DNA of 64,000 nt, from contig CANMOU010000003.1 in NCBI GenBank assembly GCA_947499555.1, forward strand, positions 62,001 to 126,000. The letters run 5' to 3'. Positions 24,587-34,875 of this stretch are shown piece by piece. Every line of letters begins with the position of its first letter. The stretch's first letter is position 1. The notes under the pieces are model-generated. The model ran no database searches, was not told the DNA's origin, and was given only the letters and a program-made list of their open reading frames with translations. The stretch comes from an uncultured Roseovarius sp. (GTDB lineage Bacteria; Pseudomonadota; Alphaproteobacteria; Rhodobacterales; Rhodobacteraceae). The translations under genes and the position numbers were made by a program.

Positions 24587-26223
24587 ATGTCGCCCCGCAG
24601 GTCGGGCAGTGTGTAGTCGGCAAACTGTTCGCGCAATGTCAGCTTTGACACTTTGCCCGTGGCTGTCAGGGGAAGTGCTTCGACAAATAGAATGTCATCA
24701 GGCAACTGCCAGCGGGCGAATTGCGGAGACAGATGCGTGTGGATATCTTCCAGCGAAAGCGTGGCACCCTCGGCCAGCACAACCACCAGAACGGGCCGTT
24801 CGTCCCATTTTGGATGCGGGATTGCGATCACCGCGCAGGTGGCAATGGCGGGGTGCGAAATGGCGGCGTTTTCCAGGTCGATCGAGCTGATCCATTCGCC
24901 GCCTGACTTCACGAGATCCTTGGCCCGGTCGCGCACGATGAGCCGCCCGTTGGGATCAAGGGTTGAGACATCGCCTGTCCCGAACCAACCATCGGTATCT
25001 ATCGCAGATTTGGTGGCATCTTCGTTCTTGAAATAACTCGAGATGATCGTGTTGCCGCGCACATAGAGCTCACCGGCGGCCTCGCCGTCATGGGGCAGGG
25101 ACGCGCCCGCATCATCGACGATCTTGAAGTCAACGCCGAAAAGTCTGCGACCGGCGCCGACTTTGGCGTCGATCTGCGCATCCAATGGTGCGTCCTTGAG
25201 CGAAGCAGGTAGGATGCCGCGCGTGCCGATGGGGCTCATCTCGGTCATGCCCCAGGCCTGATTGACGTTCACACCCATGTCCTCATAAGCCGCAATCATC
25301 GAGCGCGGTGCGGCAGAGCCCCCCACCACGAGATCGGCAAAGCCACTGGGAATGCGGCCCTGTGCCTGAATTTCCTGCAACAGCCCGGCCCAGACGGTGG
25401 GCACACCCCAGGCGGAATAAACCTTTTCGCTGTCCATGAGCCGAAAAAGGCTTGGGCCGTCAAGCTGTGATCCCGGCATGACCATCGTCATCCCTACCAA
25501 TGGCGCGGTATAGGGCATCCCCCAGGCATTGACGTGAAAAAGAGGCACGACAGGCAAGACAGATTTGCCGTTGGCCAGGCTCTGCGGATGGCCCGCAACC
25601 ACCATAAGCGCATGCAGCACTGTGGAACGGTGCGAGTAGAGCGCGCCTTTGGGATTGCCAGTCGTGCCGGACGTGTAGCAGAGACCCGCAGCGGTTTCTT
25701 CGGCGAACATGGGCCAATCGATCCCGGTGGGCTGTGCGGCAAGCAAGTCTTCGTAACAAAGCGTGTTGAGCGTGGTTTGCGGCATATGCGCTGCATCTGT
25801 GAGCACAACGAATATCAGACCCTCTGGCAGGTTCGGTGCGACGTCTTCCAGAACCGACACAAGGCTGGGATCAACGCAGATCACCTTGTCCTGCGCGTGG
25901 TTGACGATGAAACAGAGCTGCTCGCGCGACAGGCGCGGGTTGATCGTGTGGCACACAGCCCCGATGCCTGAGGCACCATAGTAGAGCTCAAAATGCCGAT
26001 ATCCGTTCCAGGCCAGCGTTGCCACCCGGTCGCCTGAGCGGATGCCAAGCGCTCGCAACGCATGGGCGAGCTGCGCCACCCGGTCAAGGAGCTGCGGATA
26101 GAGGATGCGGTGCACATCGCCTTCTTCGCGCACCGATACGATACCCTCATCCGGAAAGGCCTCGGCGGCATAGGTCAGGATGTCGATGATCCGAAGTGGA
26201 TGATGCTGCATCTGGCCTTGCAT
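24583..26223 (-). CDS. Long-chain fatty-acid or related acyl-CoA ligase (AMP-binding)
   Basis: The start at 26223 gives 546 residues, the normal family length. An ATG at 26211 with an AAGG site is equally possible, and the longer frame to 26409 would overlap the divergent rpe gene. ANL-superfamily motifs are clear: the P-loop YTSGTTGNPKGALYSHRST, WGMTEMSPIG, GWFGTGDVSTLDPNG and the C-terminal catalytic lysine in PLTATGKVSKLTL. It activates a fatty or aryl acid with ATP and joins it to CoA. It heads the three-gene minus-strand operon. Confidence 0.88.
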   Translation of the reverse strand: MQGQMQHHPLRIIDILTYAAEAFPDEGIVSVREEGDVHRILYPQLLDRVAQLAHALRALGIRSGDRVATLAWNGYRHFELYYGASGIGAVCHTINPRLSREQLCFIVNHAQDKVICVDPSLVSVLEDVAPNLPEGLIFVVLTDAAHMPQTTLNTLCYEDLLAAQPTGIDWPMFAEETAAGLCYTSGTTGNPKGALYSHRSTVLHALMVVAGHPQSLANGKSVLPVVPLFHVNAWGMPYTAPLVGMTMVMPGSQLDGPSLFRLMDSEKVYSAWGVPTVWAGLLQEIQAQGRIPSGFADLVVGGSAAPRSMIAAYEDMGVNVNQAWGMTEMSPIGTRGILPASLKDAPLDAQIDAKVGAGRRLFGVDFKIVDDAGASLPHDGEAAGELYVRGNTIISSYFKNEDATKSAIDTDGWFGTGDVSTLDPNGRLIVRDRAKDLVKSGGEWISSIDLENAAISHPAIATCAVIAIPHPKWDERPVLVVVLAEGATLSLEDIHTHLSPQFARWQLPDDILFVEALPLTATGKVSKLTLREQFADYTLPDLRGDI

Positions 26224-26350
26224 TTTTTGACGCCTGTTCGACCTCGCGGGGTCCAATTCGTGGCACGAAAGAGGGCTATGATCAATCGGGCGGTTGACCT
26301 GCGCCGCCAAAGACCGCATGAGCAGGGAAGCCACAGGGGGAGCTTGCCAC

Positions 26351-27034
26351 ATGTCCTTTGACCGATCCTTGAAAATCGCCCCGTCTATTCTTTCGGCGGA
26401 TTTCGCCAATTTCGGCGCGGAAATTCGGGCGATTGAGGATCAGGGCGCTGATTGGGTGCATGTGGATGTCATGGACGGGCATTTTGTGCCGAACCTCACC
26501 TTTGGACCGCCTGCGGTAAAGGCGTTTCGCCCGCATGTGAAAACCTTTATGGATGTCCATTTGATGATCGCGCCCGTAGACCCTTACATCGACGCTTATG
26601 CAGAGGCGGGCGCCGATATGATCACGGCCCATGTCGAGGCGGGCCCGCATATTCACCGCACGCTGCAGGCCATCAAAGCCACTGGCAAAATGGCGGGCGT
26701 CAGTCTGAACCCCGGTACGCCGCTGGAGAGTATCGAGCATGTGCTCGATCTGGTGGATATGGTGCTGATCATGACGGTGAACCCTGGCTTTGGCGGACAG
26801 AAGTTTATCCATTCAGGTGTCGAAAAGACGCGTCGCCTGCGCGAGATGATTGGCGACCGGCCAATTCATATTCAAATCGACGGTGGCGTGACGCCTCAGA
26901 CAGCACCGTTGGTGGTCGAGGCAGGCGCTGATGTGCTTGTCGCGGGCTCGGCGGTCTTTAAGGGTGGGTCCGTGGATAAACCCGAGATCTACGGAGAAAA
27001 CATGACGGCGATCCGCAAAGCCTGCGGCGTATGA
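26351..27034 (+). CDS. rpe: Ribulose-phosphate 3-epimerase
   Basis: This 227-residue TIM-barrel enzyme interconverts ribulose-5-phosphate and xylulose-5-phosphate. Signatures are [33 protein letters not shown] (metal His and catalytic Asp), [22 protein letters not shown] and VAGSAVF. The ATG at 26351 with a GGGGGA site gives the family length. It is coupled to the DUF1330 gene by a 4-base overlap. Confidence 0.95.
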   Translation: MSFDRSLKIAPSILSADFANFGAEIRAIEDQGADWVHVDVMDGHFVPNLTFGPPAVKAFRPHVKTFMDVHLMIAPVDPYIDAYAEAGADMITAHVEAGPHIHRTLQAIKATGKMAGVSLNPGTPLESIEHVLDLVDMVLIMTVNPGFGGQKFIHSGVEKTRRLREMIGDRPIHIQIDGGVTPQTAPLVVEAGADVLVAGSAVFKGGSVDKPEIYGENMTAIRKACGV

Positions 27035-27471
27035 GCGAGACCTATATCGACCCCACCAAAGACAGCTTTGCCGCCTTTCGCGAGATGCAGCGCGACGGCC
27101 CTGTGCATATGCTGAACCTTTTGAAAATTCGGAAAACCGCAACATACGATGATGGGCGCGAAGCGTCGGGAGCAGCGGCATATGCCGCCTACGGGCGCGA
27201 AAGCGGGCCGATTTTTCGGCGTTTGGGCGGGCGCATCGTCTGGTCGGGACGGCCCGAACTGATGCTGATTGGTCCACAGGACAAGGTATGGGATCTTGCG
27301 TTTATCGCGGAATATCCAAGCGTACAGGCTTTCGTCGACATGTTGCGCGACCCTGACTACCGCAAGGCGGTAGAACACAGAACCGCCGGGGTTCAAGATT
27401 CGCGTTTGATCTGCATGCAACCCACCTTGCCCGGTGCAGGATTCGGCGAAACAACGGATGAGCCAGCGTGA
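27031..27471 (+). CDS. DUF1330 family protein
   Basis: This 146-residue protein of the dimeric alpha-beta barrel type has [10 protein letters not shown] near the start, [25 protein letters not shown] in the middle and [29 protein letters not shown] near the end. This is the DUF1330 pattern, whose function is not established. It overlaps rpe and gph by 4 bases on each side. Confidence 0.82.
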   Translation: MSETYIDPTKDSFAAFREMQRDGPVHMLNLLKIRKTATYDDGREASGAAAYAAYGRESGPIFRRLGGRIVWSGRPELMLIGPQDKVWDLAFIAEYPSVQAFVDMLRDPDYRKAVEHRTAGVQDSRLICMQPTLPGAGFGETTDEPA

Positions 27472-28124
27472 CGGGAGCCGTCATTTTTGATCTTGATGGC
27501 ACGTTGATTGACAGCGCGCCGGATATACATGCGGCGGCCAACAGGGTGATGATGCACCACGGTATTGCGCCTTTCACGCTGGAAGAAGCGCGCAGTTTCG
27601 TGGGTCATGGGGCTTTGATTTTCATCGAGCGTTGTCTGGTTGCGCGGGGGCGCGAAGCGGAAACCGACTTACGCGATCAGCTACTGACCGACTTTCTTGC
27701 CCTCTACGAAAGTGCGGTACACCTGACCAAGCTATACCCTGGCGTAGCCACCTGCCTTGACACGCTCACAAAAGACGCGCGGCCCTTAGCCATCTGCACC
27801 AATAAACCCGAAGGCCCGACGTGCGCGGTGCTCACGCACTTGGGTATCCAGCAGCAGTTTGGCGTCATCATCGGCGGTGACACCACGCCTAGACGAAAAC
27901 CAGACCCGCTGCCGCTTCTGGAAACGATTGCGCGGATGAAGGCGACGCAGGTGGTGTTTGTCGGTGACAGTGAGGTCGATGCCGAGACGGCCCGGCGTGC
28001 GGATGTACCGTTCGCGCTTTATACCGAAGGCTATAGGAAAACGCCTTTGGACCAACTGCACCATGACGCTGCTTTTGACGACTTCGCGGAGCTTCCTGAC
28101 ATCGTTCGACGTCTTTTGTTATAA
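27468..28124 (+). CDS. gph: Phosphoglycolate phosphatase, HAD superfamily
   Basis: This 218-residue enzyme uses a GTG start overlapping the previous stop. HAD motifs are present: IFDLDGTLIDSAPD (nucleophile and acid), ICTNKPE (motif II), the conserved Lys in RRKPDPLPL and VFVGDSEVDAETARRA. The helical cap is of the phosphoglycolate phosphatase type. With rpe upstream it fits pentose/glyoxylate housekeeping, although substrates of HAD enzymes are hard to fix from sequence. Confidence 0.88.
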   Translation: MTGAVIFDLDGTLIDSAPDIHAAANRVMMHHGIAPFTLEEARSFVGHGALIFIERCLVARGREAETDLRDQLLTDFLALYESAVHLTKLYPGVATCLDTLTKDARPLAICTNKPEGPTCAVLTHLGIQQQFGVIIGGDTTPRRKPDPLPLLETIARMKATQVVFVGDSEVDAETARRADVPFALYTEGYRKTPLDQLHHDAAFDDFAELPDIVRRLLL

Positions 28125-28185
28125 GCGCGGCTTTCACTCAGCGACATGGCAGTGTTAGGCTATCGTGGTGCAAAAAGGGTTGCGT

Positions 28186-29472
28186 ATGAGCATTGCAGAG
28201 AAGCTGAAGAAAGAGGTTGCAGCCCGGCGTGGTGATCTCGTGGCCCTGACGCAGGATCTGATCCGATTTCCAACGCTGAACCCACCCGGGGCGAATTACC
28301 GAGAAATTTGCGACTATCTTGATCACCGACTTTTGCGGGCCGGGTTTCATACCAAGCTTGTTCGCGCCGAAGGGGCCATCGGCGACAGCGACGCGCATCC
28401 GCGCTGGAACATTGTGGCGCGGCGTGAGGGTGCGACGCCGGGACCCTGTGTGCATTTCAACAGCCACATCGATGTGGTGGAGGTGGGCCATGGCTGGACC
28501 ACCGATCCCTTCGGAGGCGAGGTAAAAGACGGCAAAATTTACGGGCGTGGGGCCTGTGACATGAAGGGCGGGCTGGCGGCGAGCATTATCGCGGCGGAAG
28601 CCTTCATAGAGATTTGTCCCGATTATGCCGGTGCCATCGAGATCAGCGGCACGGCAGATGAGGAATCCGGTGGGTTCGGCGGCGTCGCCTATCTGGCCGA
28701 GAAAGGGTATTTCAATCCGGATCGCGTGCAGCATGTGATCATCCCGGAGCCTTTGAACAAGGACCGGATTTGCCTTGGCCACCGTGGCGTCTGGTGGGCC
28801 GAGATTGAGACCAAGGGCGAGATTGCCCACGGCTCGATGCCATTCTTGGGCGATTGCGCGGTGCGCCACATGGGGGCTGTGGTGGCGGAAATGGAAGAGA
28901 GCCTTTTCCCCGCTCTGGCGCAGAAGCGTACCGATATGCCGGTGGTCCCGGAAGGGGCCAAGCAATCCACGCTGAACATCAACTCCATCCATGGCGGTGA
29001 GCCGGAACAGGAGGAGGGCTACACCGGTCTGCCCAGCCCATGCGTGCCGGATCGCTGCCGGATGGTGATCGACCGTCGGTTTCTCATTGAAGAGGACATT
29101 GAAGAGGTCGAGCAGGAAGTGCGTGACGTGCTGGAGCGTGTGCGCGAAACGCGCCCCGGCTTTGAGTATGACATTCGGGGAATTCACAGCGTCTTGCCAA
29201 CGATGACGGAACGTGACGCGCCAGTGGTGGGCGCGGTGGCCGGGGCGGTGCGCGATGTCTTTGGCAAGGAGGCCGATTACGTCGTCAGCCCCGGTACCTA
29301 TGACCAAAAGCATATTGACCGGATCGGGCGGTTAAAGAATTGCATCGCCTATGGGCCGGGCATCCTCGATCTGGCGCATAAGCCCGACGAGTATGTGGGT
29401 ATCGATGACATGATTGAGAGCGCGCAGGTGATGGCGCTGGCGCTTATTGAGTTGCTGGGAAAAGAGAGGTGA
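28186..29472 (+). CDS. M20 family metallopeptidase (ArgE/DapE-like deacylase)
   Basis: With ATG at 28186 (AAGGG site) the protein has 428 residues; a GTG at 28165 would add seven. Zinc ligands are seen in NSHIDVV, GACDMKGG and TADEESGG, and a late His in SPGTYDQKH. The central part is the lid domain. Family members remove acyl groups from amino acids (acetylornithine, succinyl-diaminopimelate). The exact substrate cannot be told from sequence, and no arginine or lysine genes are adjacent. Confidence 0.85.
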   Translation: MSIAEKLKKEVAARRGDLVALTQDLIRFPTLNPPGANYREICDYLDHRLLRAGFHTKLVRAEGAIGDSDAHPRWNIVARREGATPGPCVHFNSHIDVVEVGHGWTTDPFGGEVKDGKIYGRGACDMKGGLAASIIAAEAFIEICPDYAGAIEISGTADEESGGFGGVAYLAEKGYFNPDRVQHVIIPEPLNKDRICLGHRGVWWAEIETKGEIAHGSMPFLGDCAVRHMGAVVAEMEESLFPALAQKRTDMPVVPEGAKQSTLNINSIHGGEPEQEEGYTGLPSPCVPDRCRMVIDRRFLIEEDIEEVEQEVRDVLERVRETRPGFEYDIRGIHSVLPTMTERDAPVVGAVAGAVRDVFGKEADYVVSPGTYDQKHIDRIGRLKNCIAYGPGILDLAHKPDEYVGIDDMIESAQVMALALIELLGKER

Positions 29473-29969
29473 CTTCTGAAGACAACGACCTGCCGGTTTT
29501 GCATCTGCTTTGGGGCCAAATAGCGTCGGGAAAATCCACTTTGGCGGTGCGGTTGGCAAAAGAAGACTCCGCCGTCTTGATTTCCGAAGACGCATGGCTG
29601 CACTGTCTTTTTTCCGAGCAGATGGGTACGGTCGCCGACTATGTTCGGTGTAGCGCTGCTTTGCGGTCAGTGTTGGGCCCGCATGTCTCTGATATTTTGA
29701 ACGCCGGGGTTTCGGTGGTTCTGGATGCGCCCGCAAATACCCTGGAGACCAGACAGTGGATGCGCGCTATTCTTCACAGTACACGCGCGCGACATGTGCT
29801 GCACATGATGGATGTGCCTGACCCGGTGTGTCTGGACCGGCTCAGAAATCGCAACGCGCGTGGCGATCATCCCTTTCGTACGACCGAAGCACAGTTTCAA
29901 CTGGTGTCGCGGCATATCACGGTGCCAACCTCGGGCGAGGGCTTTGTCATCCGCCGCCATACTGCGTGA
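29469..29969 (+). CDS. Small P-loop ATPase/kinase-like protein
   Basis: This 166-residue cytoplasmic protein has a Walker A loop GQIASGKST near residue 16 and a segment LRNRNARGDHPFRTTEAQF resembling the lid of small zeta-toxin-like or sugar-kinase-like P-loop proteins. It uses GTG overlapping the peptidase stop by 4 bases. Substrate unknown; phosphorylation of a small molecule is likely. It is convergent with panC. Confidence 0.75.
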   Translation: MTSEDNDLPVLHLLWGQIASGKSTLAVRLAKEDSAVLISEDAWLHCLFSEQMGTVADYVRCSAALRSVLGPHVSDILNAGVSVVLDAPANTLETRQWMRAILHSTRARHVLHMMDVPDPVCLDRLRNRNARGDHPFRTTEAQFQLVSRHITVPTSGEGFVIRRHTA

Positions 29970-30005
29970 CAGGCCACCGGAGGTTCTGAAAAGAATGTTT
30001 CCTGA

Positions 30006-30848
30006 TCAGACCGCGATGTTGTCGATAAGGCGCACACCGGCGAGATAGGCCGCGGCGAAAAGACGCGCGGGTTTTGACGTGTCTTCCACCAGAGACAGGT
30101 CGGACTGGGCGCGCAGGTCGATATAGTCAATTTCCGTGAAACCGGTTTTAAGAAGCCGGTCTTTGGCTTTTTCCTGAAGCGTGGTGACAGCCTCGCCCTT
30201 GCTCAATCCCTCGGCGATGCCTTCCAGTTCTTCGAAAAGGCGCGGGGCGAGCGTTCGCGCGCGGTCACTCAGGAGCAGGTTGCGAGAGCTGAGCGCAAGC
30301 CCGTCGATGTCGCGGATCGTGGGGCAGCCATGCACGGTGATGGGCAGATCCAGATCAGCGGCCATGCGACGTACCACTAGGAGTTGCTGGAAGTCCTTTT
30401 CGCCGAAAAACGCATCTGAAGCCGAGGTTTGGGTGAAAAGTTTGGTCACCACCGTGGCCACACCATCGAAATGGCCAGGCCGGTAAGCGCCATCCATTAC
30501 ATCCGTGAGGCCCGCGACAGACACCGTCGTGGCAAATCCGTCGGGATACATTTGATCGCCATCTGGTACCCATAGCGCATCAACCGTAAAGCGTTCCAGC
30601 TTGCGCGCGTCTTCTTCTTCGGTGCGCGGGTAGTTCTTCAGGTCTTCGGGGTTGTTGAACTGTTTGGGGTTCACAAAGATCGTCACGATCACCCGATTGC
30701 AGGTCTTTTTGGCAGCGGCCACAAGCGACAGATGCCCATCGTGCAAGGCGCCCATTGTCGGCACAACGCCGATGCTTTCGCCGGACATGCGCCATCCATT
30801 GGTCATTTCGCGCAGGTCATCCAGCTTGCGCAGGATCGGCGCTGTCAT
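30006..30848 (-). CDS. panC: Pantothenate synthetase
   Basis: This 280-residue enzyme joins pantoate and beta-alanine using ATP in coenzyme A synthesis. It shows [14 protein letters not shown] (HIGH-like), [39 protein letters not shown] and SSRNLLLS. It overlaps panB by 4 bases, forming a panBC operon. Confidence 0.96.
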   Translation of the reverse strand: MTAPILRKLDDLREMTNGWRMSGESIGVVPTMGALHDGHLSLVAAAKKTCNRVIVTIFVNPKQFNNPEDLKNYPRTEEEDARKLERFTVDALWVPDGDQMYPDGFATTVSVAGLTDVMDGAYRPGHFDGVATVVTKLFTQTSASDAFFGEKDFQQLLVVRRMAADLDLPITVHGCPTIRDIDGLALSSRNLLLSDRARTLAPRLFEELEGIAEGLSKGEAVTTLQEKAKDRLLKTGFTEIDYIDLRAQSDLSLVEDTSKPARLFAAAYLAGVRLIDNIAV

Positions 30849-31684
30849 TTGGATTTACCCTTGGCCGGGGCCTTGTCGGCAAACAGGTGTTCTTTGGCCG
30901 GAAAATCGCGCGCACGCACCTCTTTGGCATATTCCGCAATCGCCTTTTCGGCATCTTCGCCCAGATGCGCGTAGCGTTTGACGAATTTCGGTTTGAACGC
31001 CGTGAAAAGCCCGAGCATGTCGTAATGCACAAGGATCTGGCCATCGCACCCGGCGGATGCACCGATCCCGATGGTGGGAATAGGGATCTCTGCGGTGATC
31101 CGGTCCGACAATGTTGCGGGCAGTTTTTCCAGAACAACGGAAAAGGCGCCTGCTTCGGCCACGGCGCGGGCATCGGCCATGACCTGTTCGGCGCTTTCAT
31201 CACGACCTTGGACCTTGTAACCGCCCAGCGTGTTGATGGATTGCGGTGTCAGGCCGATATGCGCCATCACGGGCACACCGCGATCCACCAGAAAGCGGAT
31301 AGTCTCGCCCATGGCAACACCGCCTTCAAGCTTGACCGCCGCGGCACCGGTTTCAGCCATGATCGTGGCGGCATTGGCAAAGGCTTGTGCCGGGCTTTCC
31401 TCGTAAGAACCAAATGGCATGTCCACTACCAGCATGGCGGTTTTCAACCCGCGCGCGACTGCCTGACCATGCATGATCATCATGTCCATCGTCACGCCAA
31501 GCGTGTTGGGCATACCATGCAGCACCATCCCGACGCTGTCGCCCACCAGCACAAAATCACAATGGGCGTCCATCAGCTCGGCCATGGGTGTTGTATAGGC
31601 CGTGAGTGAGACGATGGGTGCGCCGCCTTTCATCGCGCGGATATCATCCGGCATTGGGGCGGTCTGGCGGGCTGTGGCACTCAT
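30845..31684 (-). CDS. panB: 3-methyl-2-oxobutanoate hydroxymethyltransferase
   Basis: This 279-residue enzyme makes ketopantoate from alpha-ketoisovalerate and methylene-tetrahydrofolate, the first step of pantothenate synthesis. Motifs include [44 protein letters not shown] and [14 protein letters not shown]. The ATG at 31684 gives the normal length; the in-frame extension to 31798 is not supported. Confidence 0.95.
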   Translation of the reverse strand: MSATARQTAPMPDDIRAMKGGAPIVSLTAYTTPMAELMDAHCDFVLVGDSVGMVLHGMPNTLGVTMDMMIMHGQAVARGLKTAMLVVDMPFGSYEESPAQAFANAATIMAETGAAAVKLEGGVAMGETIRFLVDRGVPVMAHIGLTPQSINTLGGYKVQGRDESAEQVMADARAVAEAGAFSVVLEKLPATLSDRITAEIPIPTIGIGASAGCDGQILVHYDMLGLFTAFKPKFVKRYAHLGEDAEKAIAEYAKEVRARDFPAKEHLFADKAPAKGKSK

Positions 31685-31960
31685 GGGAAGCCTCTTGGCG
31701 CGATCTTCGATGCCATTCGGCTTAGCAGCTTCACTTGCGTAAATCCACAGGCAGGCGGGAACGGTGCGGCACCGCGCGATATCTCTGAAAATCCCCAAAA
31801 TCTGCGAAGCTACGCAAGGAATTCGTCGTGCTCACGGCATTGTGGCCGTTTGCGCGCAATTCTCCGGGCATCCGCACTCTCCGGTGCCTTTCGAATCGCG
31901 CCAAAACCTCTACGGTGGAAAAGTAGCCGGGGATCCGGCTGTTCTCGACAGGAGTCCTTC

Positions 31961-32743
31961 TTGCGCCTTTTCGCCCTTTTCACGTGGTTTATGCTTGTCT
32001 TTGTGACGCCGGCATTGCCGCAGCCAGCCGATCTGCAGGCGAGCCGGGCCGACGTGATCCGTCTGCTGGGCGAATTGCCGGATTTCGGCCTTATCCGACA
32101 GGAGTATCAGGCGCTTGGTTATACCGGGAAAAAGCTTGATCTTGCAGTGAAGCAGGCAGGGCTTTTGTATCAAGATCCGGTTCTGGCAGGATACCTGGCG
32201 GATCGGTTGATCGCAGCCTATCAGTCGCCGCAAAGTGTCGATCCGACAGAACCGGGTCTGGTGATCGGCCTTATCAGGCGAGGCCTCGGGCACCTCAGCA
32301 CACGGGAATTGCGGTACTACTACCGGGTTGAACAGATCATGCTGCAATCCTTGCCGGAACGGACTTGCGGCCGCGCAGTGCGAGATCGTCTTCCGCCGGC
32401 AAAATTTTCGGAGCTTGTGACGCGGATGGCTGCCGGGTTCTCTTTTGACTCTTTGAAAGAGTATTATCGCGTTCAGGCCAAGGCGGCCCGTTTTGGGGCG
32501 ACACGCAAGCCAGTTGGTCTGAGCGCCGCGAAGCAGGCAGAGATAGAAGACAGGGTGAATGCCCGGCTGGCCCAGAAGATCGAGCAAGCCGACAATTCAC
32601 GCGCGCTTCTGTCGGCGGTTGGCAATCTCGACCGCGCAGGAAACAGACAAGCCTGCCAGATTGGTCGTCTTTTCATGGAAACCGTGATGGAGCTGGAAGG
32701 GCGCGAGCTGCGCGAGACGCTGATTTACATGAGCCTTCCGTGA
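31961..32743 (+). CDS. Secreted protein of unknown function
   Basis: I place the start at TTG 31961, six bases after an ACAGGAG site, because the first residues (MRLFALFTWFMLVFVTPALP) then form a good Sec signal peptide; cleavage near residue 22 would give a periplasmic protein of about 240 residues. The mature part is helical, with tyrosine-rich LRYYYRVEQIM and paired cysteines (TCGRAV and QACQIG). I do not recognise the family. It overlaps the next gene by 4 bases. Confidence 0.65.
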   Translation: MRLFALFTWFMLVFVTPALPQPADLQASRADVIRLLGELPDFGLIRQEYQALGYTGKKLDLAVKQAGLLYQDPVLAGYLADRLIAAYQSPQSVDPTEPGLVIGLIRRGLGHLSTRELRYYYRVEQIMLQSLPERTCGRAVRDRLPPAKFSELVTRMAAGFSFDSLKEYYRVQAKAARFGATRKPVGLSAAKQAEIEDRVNARLAQKIEQADNSRALLSAVGNLDRAGNRQACQIGRLFMETVMELEGRELRETLIYMSLP

Positions 32744-33906
32744 CCTCACCTTTGAAGATTGCAAACCGCTCGGCGCGACGGCTTTGGCTGCATGCGAATG
32801 ATCTGGCAAGCAACCCAAGCGGCCCCGTCGATGTTATGGCGATCATTAGGCGGCTCGGGTTTGTCCAGATCGACACAATCCGCAACGTGACACGCGCGCA
32901 TCACCACATCCTGTGGTCACGCAATCGCAACTACAGCGAAAAGCAGTTATGGCCGTTGCTGAAAAAGCGCGATCTGTTTGAGCATTTCACCCATGATGCA
33001 TCGCTTATTCCGATGGAGGTTTTGCCCTATTGGCAGCGGCAGTTCCGGCGGCTGGGGGCCAAGGTTGCGAACAGCGACTGGTACAAGACGGGGTTGGAGC
33101 AGGATGAAGTGCGTCGCATCCGAGAGCGCATTGCGCAAGAAGGCCCGCTTTCGACACATGCGTTTGATACCAAAGCCGAAACCCGGGAAATGTGGGCCCG
33201 ACCACCGCATAAAAAAGCGCTCGATCAGATGTGGTATGCCGGAGATTTGGCCACCTGTCACCGCGAGAATTTTGTGAAATTCTATGACCTTGGAGAACGC
33301 GTTTTTCCGTCTGAACTGTGCCAGTGCCCAGGCGAAGAGCTGGCGGCGGGCTGGCTTTGCGATCAGGCGCTGGACCGGCTGGGCATGGCCACCATCGGCG
33401 AGGTGCAGCGGTTTTGGGAAGCAATGAGCGCGCCAGAGGCCAGAGCGTGGCTTGGGCGGCGCAATCTGGTGCCGCTCTTGGTACAGGGCGCTGACGGCAT
33501 CTGGCGCGAAATGTGGGGCGCGGATGACATTGAGGTCCGGCTGGAGCGATCCGAAGCAGTGTCGTCGCATCTGCGGCTTCTCAACCCGTTTGACCCCGCA
33601 ATCCGCGACCGTAATCGGCTTGAGCGGCTTTTTGGGTTTGACTACCGCAACGAGATGTTCGTGCCACAATCCAAGCGGCGCTGGGGCTACTACGTCTACC
33701 CGCTGTTGGAGGGTGAGCGTTTTGTCGGGCGGCTTGAGCTGAAGGCGGACCGGGCCAAAGGGTGGATGCGTGTGAGCGGGTTCTGGCCCGAGCCGCGCGT
33801 TAAGTGGACGGCTACACGGCTTGGCAAGCTTGAGCGCGAGCTGGCACGCTTTGCGCGACTGGCCGGGATCAAGGACGTAGAATGGGCTGTGCCGCGCCCG
33901 GTTTGA
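32740..33906 (+). CDS. AlkZ/YcaQ-family DNA glycosylase-like winged-helix protein
   Basis: This 388-residue protein belongs to the HTH_42 family with three winged-helix domains. The catalytic motif is Q43-I44-D45 in FVQIDTI, the QxD form seen in the YcaQ branch that unhooks interstrand crosslinks, followed by VTRAHHHILWSR. Later RLLNPFDPAIRDRNRLERLFGFDY is the conserved family core. It probably removes bulky N-alkyl lesions or crosslinks from DNA. The start is GTG overlapping the previous stop. Confidence 0.82.
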   Translation: MTSPLKIANRSARRLWLHANDLASNPSGPVDVMAIIRRLGFVQIDTIRNVTRAHHHILWSRNRNYSEKQLWPLLKKRDLFEHFTHDASLIPMEVLPYWQRQFRRLGAKVANSDWYKTGLEQDEVRRIRERIAQEGPLSTHAFDTKAETREMWARPPHKKALDQMWYAGDLATCHRENFVKFYDLGERVFPSELCQCPGEELAAGWLCDQALDRLGMATIGEVQRFWEAMSAPEARAWLGRRNLVPLLVQGADGIWREMWGADDIEVRLERSEAVSSHLRLLNPFDPAIRDRNRLERLFGFDYRNEMFVPQSKRRWGYYVYPLLEGERFVGRLELKADRAKGWMRVSGFWPEPRVKWTATRLGKLERELARFARLAGIKDVEWAVPRPV

Positions 33907-33963
33907 GATTTTTCTGCGAAAAACCTAAGGTCGTGCGTGACGTGTCTGAATGAGAGGGAAGCC

Positions 33964-34704
33964 ATGCGTCTGGAGGGAAAAACTGCAATTGTGACCGGCG
34001 GAGCAAGCGGCTTTGGCGAGGGCATTGTACGTAAGTTTCTGGCCGAAGGAGCACAGGTGATGATCGCCGATATTAACGCTCCGGCTGCGATGGCGTTGGC
34101 GTCCGAACTTGGTGCGGCGGCCTGTCCTGTGGATGTCTCGGACGGGGCCAGCATGCAGGCCTTGGCGCAGGCGGCGGGCAAGACGTTTGGCGTGCCGGAT
34201 GTCGTTGTCAACAACGCAGGCATCACGCATCTACCGCAAGCAGCGGAATATGTCACCGAAGAAGATTTCGACCGCGTCTTCGCGGTCAATTGCAAATCGG
34301 TTTATCTGTCGGCACGCACGTTTGTGCCATCAATGAAAGAACGCGGCTCTGGTGTGGTGCTCAATGTGGCGTCCACAGCCGGTGTCAGCCCGCGGCCGAA
34401 GTTGAATTGGTACAACGCCTCCAAAGGCTGGATGATCACAGCCACCCGTGCATTGGCGGTGGAGTTGGCGCCGTCCGGCATCCGGGTGAACGCGCTGAAC
34501 CCCGTGGCGGGTGAGACGCCGCTCTTGGCCAGTTTCATGGGGGAAGACACGCCCGAGATGCGCGAAAAATTCCTGTCGACGATACCGCTTGGCCGGTTTT
34601 CCACACCGCAGGACATGGGCAATGCCGCAGCCTTCCTGTGCAGCGACGAGGCCAGCATGATCACTGGCGTCTGCATGGAGGTCGATGGAGGGCGGTGTAT
34701 TTGA
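33964..34704 (+). CDS. Short-chain dehydrogenase/reductase
   Basis: This 246-residue classical SDR has TGGASGFGEGI, NNAG, the Ser in VASTAGVS and the catalytic YNASK. The ATG at 33964 has a GAGGGA site. The C-terminus ITGVCMEVDGGRC is typical of the glucose-dehydrogenase-like branch. It stands alone between the glycosylase and an AraC regulator, so no substrate can be proposed. Confidence 0.85.
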   Translation: MRLEGKTAIVTGGASGFGEGIVRKFLAEGAQVMIADINAPAAMALASELGAAACPVDVSDGASMQALAQAAGKTFGVPDVVVNNAGITHLPQAAEYVTEEDFDRVFAVNCKSVYLSARTFVPSMKERGSGVVLNVASTAGVSPRPKLNWYNASKGWMITATRALAVELAPSGIRVNALNPVAGETPLLASFMGEDTPEMREKFLSTIPLGRFSTPQDMGNAAAFLCSDEASMITGVCMEVDGGRCI

Positions 34705-34875
34705 TGCTACAGGACCTTGCCGGTAGTGCAGGGTCGATAGCAGTACAAGGGGCTCTTGATCACTTGCTGTATCCGCGATCGGTGGGTTTTGACCGCTGTG
34801 CTTCAAATCGTTCACTTATCTGTGCAGATCGTACGGTCGCCTGTACAAGTTCGACGATTTGTATAAGTAAAGACC

